64,000 nt of DNA from Flavobacteriales bacterium (GTDB taxonomy: Bacteria; Bacteroidota; Bacteroidia; Flavobacteriales; UBA1820). The position numbers were made by a program, and so were the translations under genes. How positions within the stretch are numbered: position 1 is the stretch's first letter; each line of letters opens with the position of its first letter. Positions 1 to 8,834 of the stretch are shown here, one piece after another. The stretch lies in NCBI GenBank assembly GCA_003150615.1, contig QALN01000003.1, forward strand, positions 186,001 to 250,000. Reading direction: 5' to 3'. The notes below the pieces were generated by a model, which ran no database searches, had not been told where the DNA came from, and saw only the letters and a program-made list of their open reading frames with translations.

Positions 1-1739
1 ACGGCGTTGGGGTTGAGCTGGCGTGTATCGGGGCGCGCCACACGGCGGGAATATGCCAGCATGAACGAATTCGATCCGTCAAGCCGGTATGTAAAGTGCG
101 CCGAAGGATAAAAATTGACCGTATCGCGCGTATATACGGCGTCATCCTCCGGGTCTTCGTTGCCAATGGATTTTACGGTAGTCTTCGATGCGTCCATGCG
201 TATGCCCAGCGCGGCGGTAAAACGGCCGAAAGTTCGGCTGTAAGTGGCATAAACGGCATATACATCCTCGTTGAATTTGAAATGAGTGTCGTACAGGGAC
301 GTAATACCGGGGCGTGGCGACGGCATTACCGTTATGCTTTTGTCGTGGTACGGGTTGTCCATCGTGCGAAGGTTGGCGCTGGCCCCCACCTCGAATTTAT
401 AGTTCGTCCCCTGGTTGGTATAGTCGAGGCGAGCCGAGAGATACGTGTAGTCGTTGTTGTAGCCCGATGTGTCGATAACTCGGTCCGGCATGTACGGAGA
501 TACTTTTGTTGTGAAATCCTGTGCGAACTCCGAATGGCTGGACGTGTTGTCCACTTCATAATTCACGTCCGCATCTATCCTGTTTTTCGAGTCGAAATTG
601 TGGCGGAAATGCACGCCGTTGGTAATTACAGACATGTTGCTGCGCGATTTGGCATTGCTGGCGTAGGCCGACGAAGGGCTTTCAGCCGATGGCGGAACGA
701 AAGAATTGCTCGAAATGTTCATTACGGATTCGCGCCACACGCTGCGCACTGCGCCGGAGTAAGACACCTGTGTCCGGGGGCTTATGTCGTATTCTATGCC
801 GGCTTTGATCTCGTGCGTGTTGCCGAGGTAATAACCGTCTACGTCCTGCCGGCTCACTCCTGCCGATGCCTGTCCGCTTACCGACGGGATGTCCGTTTTT
901 TCCACCTGTCCGTTCAAATCGTTGCGGTTCTGGAAGAAAAGATACGATCCCCATACGTTTAGTTTGTCGTTGCGGTAGTTCAGGTTGACGCCTGCGTTGT
1001 ATTTGTCGCCAGTTCCGAAACCGAGGTCGGCACCTGCGCCGAAGCCTTTTTTACGGCTTTTGGACGTGACGAGGTTCACTATGCCGGACGGGCCGTCCGG
1101 GTATTCTTTGGATGAGGGATTGGTTATCAGTTCTACTTTTTCGATGGCTATAGTAGGCATTATGTTGAGAAGTTCCATCGAAGTGACGTTCGTCGGGCGG
1201 CCGTCTATGAAGTAGCGGACGTTGGCCGAACCACGCAGCATCATCGTGCCTTTCATGTCCACCATGACCGAAGGCAGGTTGTTCATAAGGTCTTTGGATG
1301 CGTTTCCGGTGGTTTGCAGGTCGCGACCGACGTTGATTATCTTTTCTCCAAGGAGTGTCTGTATGCTGGTCACATCGGGGGTTATCACCACTGGCGACAG
1401 TTCGTGATATTCCGGAGTGAGGCGTATCCCTGCTTCCGGTTTGCCGGAAGGAGCCGCGGGCTGTTTCATGCTGGTGTGATATCCCAGATGCGAAGCCTGC
1501 ACCATGTATTGGCCGGGCTCAAGGTAGTCGAATATGTAGTAACCGTCCCTGTCGGTAACCGTGCCCCGCAGTATGCGTCCGCCGTCGGCATCCCATATCG
1601 TCACCGAGGCGTTTTCCACGGCCGAACCTGTTTTGGCATCCGTCACCCTTCCGCTGACCGTGCCTCTGGGTTTTGTGTTTTCCGCGTTTAAAAACAGGAT
1701 AGTGAAGATCAGAAACAGGGTGATGGCCGTTTTTTTCAT
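1..1739 (-). CDS. TonB-type outer-membrane beta-barrel receptor (C-terminus cut by window edge)
   Basis: The first 579 codons are present; the gene runs off the left edge. A signal peptide (residues 1-19, MKKTAITLFLIF...LNA) is followed by a carboxypeptidase-regulatory-like beta domain (about 25-105; GRVTDAKTGSAVENASV, then DRDGYYIFDYLEPGQYMV) and a plug-like domain (about 115-215, with LRGSANVRYFIDGRP). Long amphipathic strands rich in Tyr, Asn and Arg then form the barrel, including YSRRVARPDTRQLNP, typical of the 'outer membrane beta-barrel' TonB-receptor group of Bacteroidetes. No SusD-like partner lies beside it, so the ligand cannot be named. The start is the ATG at 1739, about 28 bp downstream of marC on the same strand, so the two may be cotranscribed. 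The family call is firm; the substrate is unknown. Confidence 0.85.
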   Translation of the reverse strand, partial: MKKTAITLFLIFTILFLNAENTKPRGTVSGRVTDAKTGSAVENASVTIWDADGGRILRGTVTDRDGYYIFDYLEPGQYMVQASHLGYHTSMKQPAAPSGKPEAGIRLTPEYHELSPVVITPDVTSIQTLLGEKIINVGRDLQTTGNASKDLMNNLPSVMVDMKGTMMLRGSANVRYFIDGRPTNVTSMELLNIMPTIAIEKVELITNPSSKEYPDGPSGIVNLVTSKSRKKGFGAGADLGFGTGDKYNAGVNLNYRNDKLNVWGSYLFFQNRNDLNGQVEKTDIPSVSGQASAGVSRQDVDGYYLGNTHEIKAGIEYDISPRTQVSYSGAVRSVWRESVMNISSNSFVPPSAESPSSAYASNAKSRSNMSVITNGVHFRHNFDSKNRIDADVNYEVDNTSSHSEFAQDFTTKVSPYMPDRVIDTSGYNNDYTYLSARLDYTNQGTNYKFEVGASANLRTMDNPYHDKSITVMPSPRPGITSLYDTHFKFNEDVYAVYATYSRTFGRFTAALGIRMDASKTTVKSIGNEDPEDDAVYTRDTVNFYPSAHFTYRLDGSNSFMLAYSRRVARPDTRQLNPNA

Positions 1740-1767
1740 TTAGGGCGTTTGGTTTGTTTTTTTTTCT

Positions 1768-2346
1768 TTAGAACATGGTTTTAAGGTTGGACGTGAATAA
1801 CTGGATGGCTATGGCCAGAAGGATGATGCCGAAAATGCGGCGGATGATGGAAATACCGTTTTTACCCAGGTAATACTCTATGCGCGAGGATTTCTTGAGC
1901 ACGATATACACCAGCAGCAGGTTAAGCACTATGCCGATTATCACGTTCTCTATGGAGTACTGCGCGCGCAGGGACAATATCGTGGTAAGGCTTCCGGCCC
2001 CGGCGATAAGGGGGAAGGCAAGCGGCACGATAGATGCTGTTTCCGGTTCGTTTTCCTTGAATAGCTGTACGCCCAGTATCATTTCCATTGCAAAAAACAA
2101 GATGATAAGCGCGCCCGCTACGGCAAACGAGGATACGTTGATGCCTATGAATTTGAGCATCCCTTCTCCGAAAAACACGAACAGTATCATTATCACTCCC
2201 GACACTATGGCTGCTTTTCCGGCCTGTATCTCACCCGATTTTCTTTTCAGTTCGAGTATGATAGGCACGCTGCCTATGATATCTATCACGGCGAACAGGG
2301 TCATCGTGATGGTCGTGATGTCCTTTAAACGCTCTAAAAATGTCAT
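1768..2346 (-). CDS. MarC family integral membrane protein
   Basis: This 192-residue hydrophobic protein has about six predicted membrane helices. It begins FLERLKDITTITMTLFAVID and carries the family's conserved Asp/Gly/Pro segment (VIDIIGSVPIILELKR) and the later PLAFPLIAGAGSLTTIL loop. Length and pattern match MarC/YchE/YhgN proteins, which sit in the inner membrane and whose transported substrate is not settled; the historical link to multiple antibiotic resistance does not hold for marC itself. It ends 28 bp before the TonB-type receptor. A -7-like CATATTTG (minus strand, 2390-2383) lies about 40 bp upstream of the start. Confidence 0.88.
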   Translation of the reverse strand: MTFLERLKDITTITMTLFAVIDIIGSVPIILELKRKSGEIQAGKAAIVSGVIMILFVFFGEGMLKFIGINVSSFAVAGALIILFFAMEMILGVQLFKENEPETASIVPLAFPLIAGAGSLTTILSLRAQYSIENVIIGIVLNLLLVYIVLKKSSRIEYYLGKNGISIIRRIFGIILLAIAIQLFTSNLKTMF

Positions 2347-2889
2347 ATTTGTAAAATTTTAAAGTATTACTGAAAATTTATGCAAATATGGTCATTTTTT
2401 TTCGTTTTTCCATAATTAACGCCGAGATAATTGCGCGGTTGTTTTCCAACCGAGAGTTGCTTATCCGGGTTAATGTTGCAAAGTAACGCTTTAATGCTTT
2501 CTGTGTGCAATAGCTATTTGTAGTGATTTTTTATGCGTGCGTGTCTTTTGCCTGCCTGTAATGGCGTAGCTTTGACTGTAAGTTGGAAAATTAGCATTAT
2601 CCGGTCCGGATGTTCAGGCGGTTTGTATAGTCCTTTAAAAATAACATACGGAATGAAAAGTATGAAAAAAAGTGTTTTTCGCTTCAAATACGCAGTATCT
2701 GTATGGCTGTAAATGGATTTAGACGTATCTTTACACTCTTATACGAAAGTCCGGCTGAAAAGACCGGCGGACGGACTTTGCAGTTGTGTTTGCCGGACGT
2801 CCGCCTCCGGTGACGTGTAATTTCGGTTATCCGTTTCTCCGGTATTGTCGCCGCAGGCTGGATAAATGTTAATCATACTGGTATTTTAT
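2347..2889. other. Intergenic region between divergent marC and the peptide-binding lipoprotein
   Basis: About 540 bp without a convincing gene. It is AT-rich near marC. It holds a weak minus-strand -7 box (2390-2383) and a weak plus-strand TATCTTTA (2726-2733) that may serve the lipoprotein gene. A short palindrome (ATCCGGTCCGGAT) lies near 2600. I see no RNA gene. Confidence 0.5.
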
Positions 2890-4512
2890 ATGCGAACCAA
2901 TAACCTTAAAGCCGCATGTGCGGTATTGTTTATTTTATCGGTTTCGGTATTTTCATGCCGGCATTACGAACCGGCTCCGGACAAAGACGTGTTCCGCTAT
3001 AACGAGGCAGGTAATCTGTTGTCGTTGGACCCGGCGTTCTCGCGCCTGCAATCGGGTGTATGGGCCTGCCGTCAGGTGTTCTCGGGACTGGTGCGGCTGG
3101 ATGAAACGGCATCCGTGGTGCCTGAAGTGGCCAAAAGTTGGGAAATATCGCCCGATGCGCTCGGCTATACGTTCCACCTGAGGGACGATGTGTATTTCCA
3201 CAAAAGCGCCGCTTTCCTTCCTCAGTATCCCGACAGTACGCGCGCCGTGCGGGCTTCTGACTTCGTCTATTCCCTTGGTCGCCTTACCGACCCGAACGTA
3301 GCCTCGCCGGGCGCATGGACTATGAACTCGGTCGAAGAGATAAAAGCCATCGATGATACCACTCTTTACATCCGCCTTAAAGACGCTTTCCCGGCTTTTT
3401 TGAGCCTTCTGGCCATGCCTTACTGCGCGGTGGTGCCGCATGAGGCCGTCGATTATTTCGGTCCTGATTTCCGCACCAGCCCGGTAGGAACTGGAGCTTT
3501 CTATGTAAAATACTGGAGCGAGGGCAACATGCTCGTATTACGGAGAAACCCGGATTTTTTCGAATTCGATGAAGACGGACGCCGGCTTCCGTATCTCGAA
3601 GCGGTGAACATAACTTTTTTGCCTGACAAACAGGCTGCGTTCATGGAATTCCTCATGGGTAACCTGGACTTCATATCGGGATTGGACCCCGGTTATGCCG
3701 ACGAGGTGCTCACTCCCGAAGGTACGCTGAAGGAAAAGTTCCGGGGAGAGATGAAAATGATGACCATGCCGTACCTTAATACCGAATACCTCGGCATCAA
3801 TATGGATTTGCCGGCCGGACATCCACTTTCCGATATACGCATAAGGCGCGCGTTAAACCACGGTTTCGACCGCCGGAAGATGATGCTGTACCTTAGGAAA
3901 AACATAGGCTCCCCGGCAACCGGAGGCCTGATACCGGCCGGTCTTCCCGGCACTATGGCATCGGATACGGCAGACCTTTACGACCCGCAGTTATCGCTTA
4001 GCCTGATAGCTCAGTACAAGGCGGAAAAGGGCCGCATAGAACCGTTTGTCCTTCAGGTCAACTCGGATTACCGCGACCTGTGCGAATACATACAGTCCGA
4101 ATGGCAGCGGTTGGGTATCCCTGTCAGCGTCGAGGTGATACAGACGGCAAGCTTGCGCCAGGCTATGGCAACCGGCAAAACCGATTTTTTCCGCGCGAGC
4201 TGGGTGGGCGACTATCCTGACGGAGAAAATTACCTCTCGCTGTATTACGGCCCGAACGAAAGTCCTAAAGGTCCTAACTATACGCATTATAAAAACAGTG
4301 AGTTCGACCGTCTGTACCTTAAGGCCATGCACACTCTGGACGATTCTCTGCGCACGGACATGTACCGCCGGCTGGATTCCATGGCAGTGGCGGATGTTCC
4401 GGTCATTGTGCTGTTCTACGACCAGGTGATACGGTTTTACAACCCTTCGCTTGAAGGTTTTACGGGGAATATGCTCAACCATATAGACCTGCGTAGGGTA
4501 AAGAAGGGTTGA
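2890..4512 (+). CDS. ABC-transporter oligopeptide-binding lipoprotein (DppA/OppA, SBP family 5)
   Basis: The 540-residue protein begins MRTNNLKAACAVLF and has a lipobox ending VFSC, giving a lipidated Cys23. Family 5 solute-binding hallmarks follow: the N-terminal FRYNEAGNLLSLDPAF segment, VPEVAKSWEISPDALGYTF, HLRDDVYFH, SDFVYSLGRL, and the C-terminal WVGDYPDGENYLSLYYG stretch that lines the peptide site in this family. It should capture peptides in the periplasm and pass them to an ABC permease, but no permease or ATPase gene is adjacent. An in-frame ATG at 2866 exists; 2890 is preferred because it gives a normal-length lipoprotein signal. It precedes, on the same strand, the two DUF4369 lipoproteins. 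Confidence 0.86.
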   Translation: MRTNNLKAACAVLFILSVSVFSCRHYEPAPDKDVFRYNEAGNLLSLDPAFSRLQSGVWACRQVFSGLVRLDETASVVPEVAKSWEISPDALGYTFHLRDDVYFHKSAAFLPQYPDSTRAVRASDFVYSLGRLTDPNVASPGAWTMNSVEEIKAIDDTTLYIRLKDAFPAFLSLLAMPYCAVVPHEAVDYFGPDFRTSPVGTGAFYVKYWSEGNMLVLRRNPDFFEFDEDGRRLPYLEAVNITFLPDKQAAFMEFLMGNLDFISGLDPGYADEVLTPEGTLKEKFRGEMKMMTMPYLNTEYLGINMDLPAGHPLSDIRIRRALNHGFDRRKMMLYLRKNIGSPATGGLIPAGLPGTMASDTADLYDPQLSLSLIAQYKAEKGRIEPFVLQVNSDYRDLCEYIQSEWQRLGIPVSVEVIQTASLRQAMATGKTDFFRASWVGDYPDGENYLSLYYGPNESPKGPNYTHYKNSEFDRLYLKAMHTLDDSLRTDMYRRLDSMAVADVPVIVLFYDQVIRFYNPSLEGFTGNMLNHIDLRRVKKG

Positions 4513-4570
4513 GCATTGTCATTACGCGATAAAAATAGCGCCGGGGATGTATGCGTTGTTTTATTTTGAC

Positions 4571-4578
4571 TACATTTG
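4571..4578 (+). promoter_or_regulatory. Bacteroidetes -7 box (TACATTTG) for the first DUF4369 gene
   Basis: TACATTTG matches the TAnnTTTG consensus. No good -33 element is seen. Transcription from here would start near 4584, which rules out an ATG at 4576 and supports the start at 4639. Confidence 0.55.
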
Positions 4579-4638
4579 TCACTCGGCTGCGTAAACAGCA
4601 TATTTTTTATGGTAAAAAATACAATTAAAGTAGTAAAG

Positions 4639-5745
4639 ATGATAAGGATATTTTCTGTTATGTTTTTGGCTGCCGCTGTTTTGGTTTCCTGCGGACGCGG
4701 CGGGAACGTAGTGGTCACGGGTACGATACAGGGAGCGAAAAACGGCACGTTGTACCTGCAGCATGAAGTCGACGGCCTTTACCGCAATGTGGATTCTGTA
4801 GAAATGAAGAAGAACGGCCGTTTCGAACTTTCGGCAGATGTCGATTCCCCGGAGGTGTATTACCTGGCTTTCGGTAAAAGCGCGCCTGTGATATCGTTTT
4901 TCGCCGAACCAGGCACGGTGAATGTTTCGGCCAGGATAGACAGCCTTTCGTCGGCCAAAGTCACCGGCGGCAAAAACCAGGAATTGTACACATCGTTCAT
5001 GGAGTATATGCGGGACTTCGCCTCGCGCAAGAACGACGCATATATAAAAATACTTCAGGCTTCGGCCGCCGACGGCAACAAAGATTCTCTTCAGGCGTAT
5101 TCCAATGCCTATTCCGGCCTTGAGAGGCGTCAGGCCCAGTTCATAGCCAATTTTGCGGTAACTAACGCTTCGTATGAGATAGCGCCTCTGATCGCATATA
5201 CGTTCCTTAACAAAGGATACTCGCCCATACTCGACACCATAAAATCCAAAATGCCTCAAAATATACTCGCATCCAAATACGGCCGCGAGTTCTCCTCTTT
5301 TGTCGAGCAGGCCAAAAACACTCTGGTAGGTATGAAAGCCCCGCAGTTCGAGATGTCTCAGGACAGCCTGTCGTTTTCTTCCGAGGATTATGCCGGAAAG
5401 TATATGTTCCTGGTGGTATGGGCTGCCGGCGACGAAGTCAACAGCGACTATATCACATCCCTTAAGGACGTTTACGCAAAATGGCACGGCAAAGGCCTCG
5501 AAGTGCTTTCTTCGTGCATAAGCGCCGACGACCAGCAGTACGGCTACGATACATACTATCTTAGCATGCCATGGACCGAGATACGCGATGCGCGCGGAGT
5601 GAAAAATACGGTTGCCGAAAAATTCGCACTTACGGGCAATCTGCCGGCATCGGTACTGATAGCCCCGGACGGTACCATACTTGCGAAATACATCACGCCT
5701 TCCGACCTTGACAAGGTATTGGCATACCTTCAGGATAAAAAATAA
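4639..5745 (+). CDS. DUF4369 / thioredoxin-like lipoprotein without CXXC
   Basis: The 368-residue protein starts MIRIFSVMFLAAAVLVSC, with a lipobox giving lipidated Cys18. Residues about 22-120 look like a DUF4369 domain (VTGTIQGAKNGTLYLQHE...). The C-terminal third (from about 230) has the thioredoxin/TlpA layout: FEMSQDSLSFSSEDYAGKYMFLVVWAA, a middle LEVLSSCISADD strand and the cis-Pro region GNLPASVLIAPDGTI. Where a CXXC should follow the WAA strand, the sequence reads GDEVNS, so it cannot act as a disulfide reductase. It is followed 25 bp later by a paralogue, so the pair is probably one operon. The shorter start is chosen because the -7 box at 4571 overlaps the longer one. Confidence 0.78.
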   Translation: MIRIFSVMFLAAAVLVSCGRGGNVVVTGTIQGAKNGTLYLQHEVDGLYRNVDSVEMKKNGRFELSADVDSPEVYYLAFGKSAPVISFFAEPGTVNVSARIDSLSSAKVTGGKNQELYTSFMEYMRDFASRKNDAYIKILQASAADGNKDSLQAYSNAYSGLERRQAQFIANFAVTNASYEIAPLIAYTFLNKGYSPILDTIKSKMPQNILASKYGREFSSFVEQAKNTLVGMKAPQFEMSQDSLSFSSEDYAGKYMFLVVWAAGDEVNSDYITSLKDVYAKWHGKGLEVLSSCISADDQQYGYDTYYLSMPWTEIRDARGVKNTVAEKFALTGNLPASVLIAPDGTILAKYITPSDLDKVLAYLQDKK

Positions 5746-5770
5746 ACGAACAACCAATCTCTTTTAATAA

Positions 5771-6853
5771 ATGAAAAAAAATCTGAAATTCATAGCGCTT
5801 GGCGTAATTGCGGCACTGGCTGTCGTATCGTGCAACAGCGATAAGTTTACCATAAACGGCGATATAGATAACCTTGCCGACCAGAACGTATATCTGGCCC
5901 GCGACGGGGAAAACGGTTTCGTGTATATCGACACCACGAGGGCCGATAACGGAAAGTTCACATTCAAAGGCAAGTTGGATAAAAACGACTTCCTTATCGT
6001 GACCTTTGCCGATATGCCGGGTGAAATACGTATCTACGCGGATAACTCCGATATAGACGTAAAAGGCAATCTTTCCAACCTGTCGGACGTAAAGGTGGAG
6101 GGCTCCGAAGCTTACGATTATTATAAAACGTTCCTGGATGAGGAAAAAGAAAATTCGGACCTCTATTCTGTTAAGGCCGAGGCATTCCATAATGCAAAAC
6201 AGAATAACGATACTGCGGCCATGAGGGCTATAAACAAGGAACTTCTAGAGGCTCATAAGGCTTACTCGAAAAAGGTCCTTGAAAAGGCAAACGCCCGTCC
6301 CGGCGATATCGTATCGCTGATAATGGCGGCCAATTGGATAAACACCATGAATTTGGACGACTTTGCCGCGTTCTATGCCAAAGTTCCCGATGAAATAAAG
6401 AAAGACTTCCGTATATCGTACTTTGCGAACGTAGCCGACAGGATGGTGACTGTTTCCAAAGGCAAGGACGCTCCTGAATTCTCCCTCGATGGTATAAATA
6501 CCGCCGATACGGTTTCGAATACTTCCATAAAAGGGAAAATTACTGCGATATATATCACCGCCCCGGCTTTGGACGGCAACGAAGAGGTGCTCGAATCGCT
6601 CAAAGCCGCAAAAGATAAAGGCGTGGATGTGGTGATAGCATACATGATTATGGACGATTCGTCAGTCAAAGATTTGGACGATTACGTGAAAAAGAACCAT
6701 GAAGAAGGCTTCCTTCCGGTTTATGCCACTCAGGATTTCGCCGAGAAGTTCATGGCCATCAATCCCCGCACGTTCTTCATCGGCAAGGACGGAAAGTTCA
6801 TCGGTACGGCAATGAATTCGGAGGAAGTTAAGGAAATAGTTTCCGCTCTGTAA
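5771..6853 (+). CDS. Second DUF4369 / thioredoxin-like lipoprotein
   Basis: The 360-residue protein begins MKKNLKFIALGVIAALAVVS, with lipidated Cys21. It has the same architecture as the gene before it: an N-terminal DUF4369 domain (FTINGDIDNLADQNVYLARD, then GKFTFKGKLDK), a helical middle region, and a C-terminal thioredoxin-like fold (PEFSLDGINTADTVS, then FAEKFMAINPRTFFIGKDGKFI). Where TlpA proteins have WCXXC it reads ITAPALDGNEE, so no redox cysteines remain; the only Cys is the lipid one. It probably acts as a periplasmic-facing scaffold or binding protein; the role is unknown. A strong hairpin terminator follows at 6912. Confidence 0.78.
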   Translation: MKKNLKFIALGVIAALAVVSCNSDKFTINGDIDNLADQNVYLARDGENGFVYIDTTRADNGKFTFKGKLDKNDFLIVTFADMPGEIRIYADNSDIDVKGNLSNLSDVKVEGSEAYDYYKTFLDEEKENSDLYSVKAEAFHNAKQNNDTAAMRAINKELLEAHKAYSKKVLEKANARPGDIVSLIMAANWINTMNLDDFAAFYAKVPDEIKKDFRISYFANVADRMVTVSKGKDAPEFSLDGINTADTVSNTSIKGKITAIYITAPALDGNEEVLESLKAAKDKGVDVVIAYMIMDDSSVKDLDDYVKKNHEEGFLPVYATQDFAEKFMAINPRTFFIGKDGKFIGTAMNSEEVKEIVSAL

Positions 6854-6911
6854 CGGAAGTAAAGACAGCCGGGTTTTAAACGGGCAGGGCAATGCCTGAT
6901 TTCATATGAAA

Positions 6912-6952
6912 CAAAAACGCCGGGGCATTTTGCCCCGGCGTTTTTGTTTTTT
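6912..6952 (+). terminator. Rho-independent terminator after the DUF4369 pair
   Basis: The 16-bp arms 6912-6927 and 6931-6946 (core AACGCCGGGGCA) pair perfectly across a 3-nt loop and are followed by a T-run. The A/T-flanked stem could also work leftward. Confidence 0.9.
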
Positions 6953-7109
6953 TCGTATTTTTAGAATAGAATCCTTATCCCTTTGTAATTCTGATATGCT
7001 TTCTCAGCATTTCGTCTGTGCAGCAAAGGCAATACTTTTCTTTAAAAAACACATCAAATTCCCAATATGGTTTAAAAGATTATAAACCCCGAAATTTCCT
7101 GCCGCTGCT

Positions 7110-7673
7110 TTATTTCTCGGATTTTGGAATTAGTGTTATTGATTCAAGTTTGGCGACATTGTCTGAGATTGGTTTGATTGTCAGCTTTACATCGTACTGT
7201 TCAGGGAGCAGCTTTACATTTGGGTATTGGTTGAGGTTGTACCTTCTCCAAAATGGAGTTTCGTTATAACGGAAACATACCTCAGCTATTCGGTTTGTTG
7301 AATATCCCTTTAGGGAAGTTATTAAGGTTGTTGGTACGACTGACCGTGCCTTTATATTCCAATAAATAAAGATCGCAAGGAAAACCAAAAGTCCACCGAT
7401 CGCAGCAGATTTCAAATACTTGCCATATTGTGATTTTCGTGAAATGATAAAACAACCAATTGCTACAAGCCATACGGTAATCATCAAGAAATCACATATC
7501 TGACTGGAGATAAGAAATCCTCTTGAAATCCATAACACTGCACCCAAAAGCGTGATAATCGCCCAAAGAGAATAGTCAATCGACCGTGAACGTATCGACT
7601 GATATATTCCTTTGCCTATACCGTAGGCAATAGCTATTCCGACTATGTAGCGCAGCATGGTTTCCCGGTCCAT
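7110..7673 (-). CDS. Unknown membrane protein, AT-rich, at end of the lrg group
   Basis: I do not recognise this 187-residue protein. Four hydrophobic helices lie within about residues 8-120 (YIVGIAIAYGIGKGI, WAIITLLGAVLWIS, FLMITVWLVAIGCFII, AIGGLLVFLAIFIYW). A soluble tail of about 70 residues follows, with a mix of basic and aromatic residues (CFRYNETPFWRRYNLNQYP). It begins 13 bp after lrgB on the same strand, so it is probably cotranscribed. From about 7640 leftward the base composition falls sharply (7441-7500 is about 33% GC, against about 67% at 8041-8100 in lrgB), and codon use changes with it. That suggests acquired DNA, or a fused foreign 3' part, in this position. No function is proposed. 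Confidence 0.65.
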   Translation of the reverse strand: MDRETMLRYIVGIAIAYGIGKGIYQSIRSRSIDYSLWAIITLLGAVLWISRGFLISSQICDFLMITVWLVAIGCFIISRKSQYGKYLKSAAIGGLLVFLAIFIYWNIKARSVVPTTLITSLKGYSTNRIAEVCFRYNETPFWRRYNLNQYPNVKLLPEQYDVKLTIKPISDNVAKLESITLIPKSEK

Positions 7674-7686
7674 TTTCCGTAAGTTT

Positions 7687-8391
7687 TTATTTTCCCCACA
7701 GGTAGCCGCCTAACAACGATACCAGCACAACGGTCGAAATACCGGCTATGCCTATCGTAAGACCGCTCAAGGCTCCCTGTTGCTCGCCCATTTCCATTGC
7801 CTTTGAAGTGCCTATCGCGTGCGATGCAGAACCTAATCCCACTCCTTGTGCTATCGGGCTTTTTATCCCGCACCATTTGAACACCCATGGGGCTATGACC
7901 GCCCCGAAAATGCCCGACAGGATTATCGCCAGTACCGTTATTCCTTCTATGCCTTCTACCGACTTGGTTATCTCTATCCCTATCGGCGCCGTTATCGATT
8001 TTGCGGCCATCGACCGTTCCACCAGGCTGTCCAGTCCGCTCAGACGCGAAAAAGCCACGACGCTGCCCAGAGCAGCCAGAACCCCGGCCAGAATGCCCGC
8101 CATTATCGCTTTGAGGTAGTGGTTCAAAAGGTTGCGGTGTTTGTACAGCGGCACGGCCAAAAGAACCGTAACAGGCGAGAGGAAGAAGTTTATGTAATCC
8201 CCTCCGGCTTTGAAGTCTTCGTACGGTATGTTGAAAACGAGCAGAACGGCCACTATCATTATCGTTGCCAAAAGGAATGGATTTGCCACCACGCTGCCTG
8301 TTTTACGTCGTATTGCAGTGGCGGTTATGAACGCGGCAAGGCATATCAGTATGCCGAACAACGGTGTCGATGTGAGTCCGTAGTCGTTCAT
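7687..8391 (-). CDS. lrgB: LrgB/CidB family membrane protein
   Basis: The 234-residue protein has many membrane helices and the LrgB signature region GLGSASHAIGTSKAMEMGEQQGALSGLTIGIAG near residues 175-210. Motifs such as FFLSPVTVLLAVPLYKHRNLL are also typical. LrgB works with LrgA in the inner membrane; the pair was first described as controlling murein hydrolase export, and later work in several organisms supports transport of small organic acids. It starts only 2 bp after lrgA ends, as expected for a two-gene unit. Length equals the family norm (about 230). Confidence 0.9.
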   Translation of the reverse strand: MNDYGLTSTPLFGILICLAAFITATAIRRKTGSVVANPFLLATIMIVAVLLVFNIPYEDFKAGGDYINFFLSPVTVLLAVPLYKHRNLLNHYLKAIMAGILAGVLAALGSVVAFSRLSGLDSLVERSMAAKSITAPIGIEITKSVEGIEGITVLAIILSGIFGAVIAPWVFKWCGIKSPIAQGVGLGSASHAIGTSKAMEMGEQQGALSGLTIGIAGISTVVLVSLLGGYLWGK

Positions 8392-8393
8392 GT

Positions 8394-8780
8394 TTATTCC
8401 TCCGTTTCTTTTTCCCGGCGGGACGCCATGCGTCTTTCCCGGCGTCGGACAAGTATTTCGGTCACTCCGCCCGATATTATCATTATCACGACCGTTGTGA
8501 CCAGTATCAGGCTTATTCCCGCCGTGTAGTGTCCCTCCAGATATTTGTACGATATCATTATCCCCACGCCGACGGGGATGAAAAAGAAAGTGATGTTCGA
8601 GAGCATGAAGTCGGATATCTGTTCAATTTGAGCCACCTGTATGACTTTAGTCTTTAGCAGGACAAGGAGTATCACCATTCCGATGATACTGCCCGGTACA
8701 GGCACGCCCGTCAGGCGGTTTATGACCTCCCCTGCGAATGCTATCAGCAGGACGAGGCCCAATTGTTTGAATATTTTCAT
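8394..8780 (-). CDS. lrgA: LrgA/CidA family holin-like protein
   Basis: This 128-residue membrane protein has four helices and the conserved LTGVPVPGSIIGMVILLVLL segment (about residues 23-42), which marks LrgA/CidA. The C-terminus is strongly charged (RRRERRMASRREKETEE). It partners LrgB, encoded 2 bp downstream. prfC ends 54 bp upstream on the same strand, so read-through from prfC is possible. Confidence 0.9.
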   Translation of the reverse strand: MKIFKQLGLVLLIAFAGEVINRLTGVPVPGSIIGMVILLVLLKTKVIQVAQIEQISDFMLSNITFFFIPVGVGIMISYKYLEGHYTAGISLILVTTVVIMIISGGVTEILVRRRERRMASRREKETEE

Positions 8781-8834
8781 GCCCTAAAATATATATCTGT
8801 TGAATCGTACGCCCGTATGTGCCGTGCCTGCGGG

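Noticed and set aside
96..962. Rightward 288-codon frame at the window start
   Set aside because: It lies opposite the TonB-type receptor, whose reading frame shows clear family motifs.
4579..5757. Leftward open frame of 392 codons
   Set aside because: Antisense of the first DUF4369 gene; composition typical of shadows.
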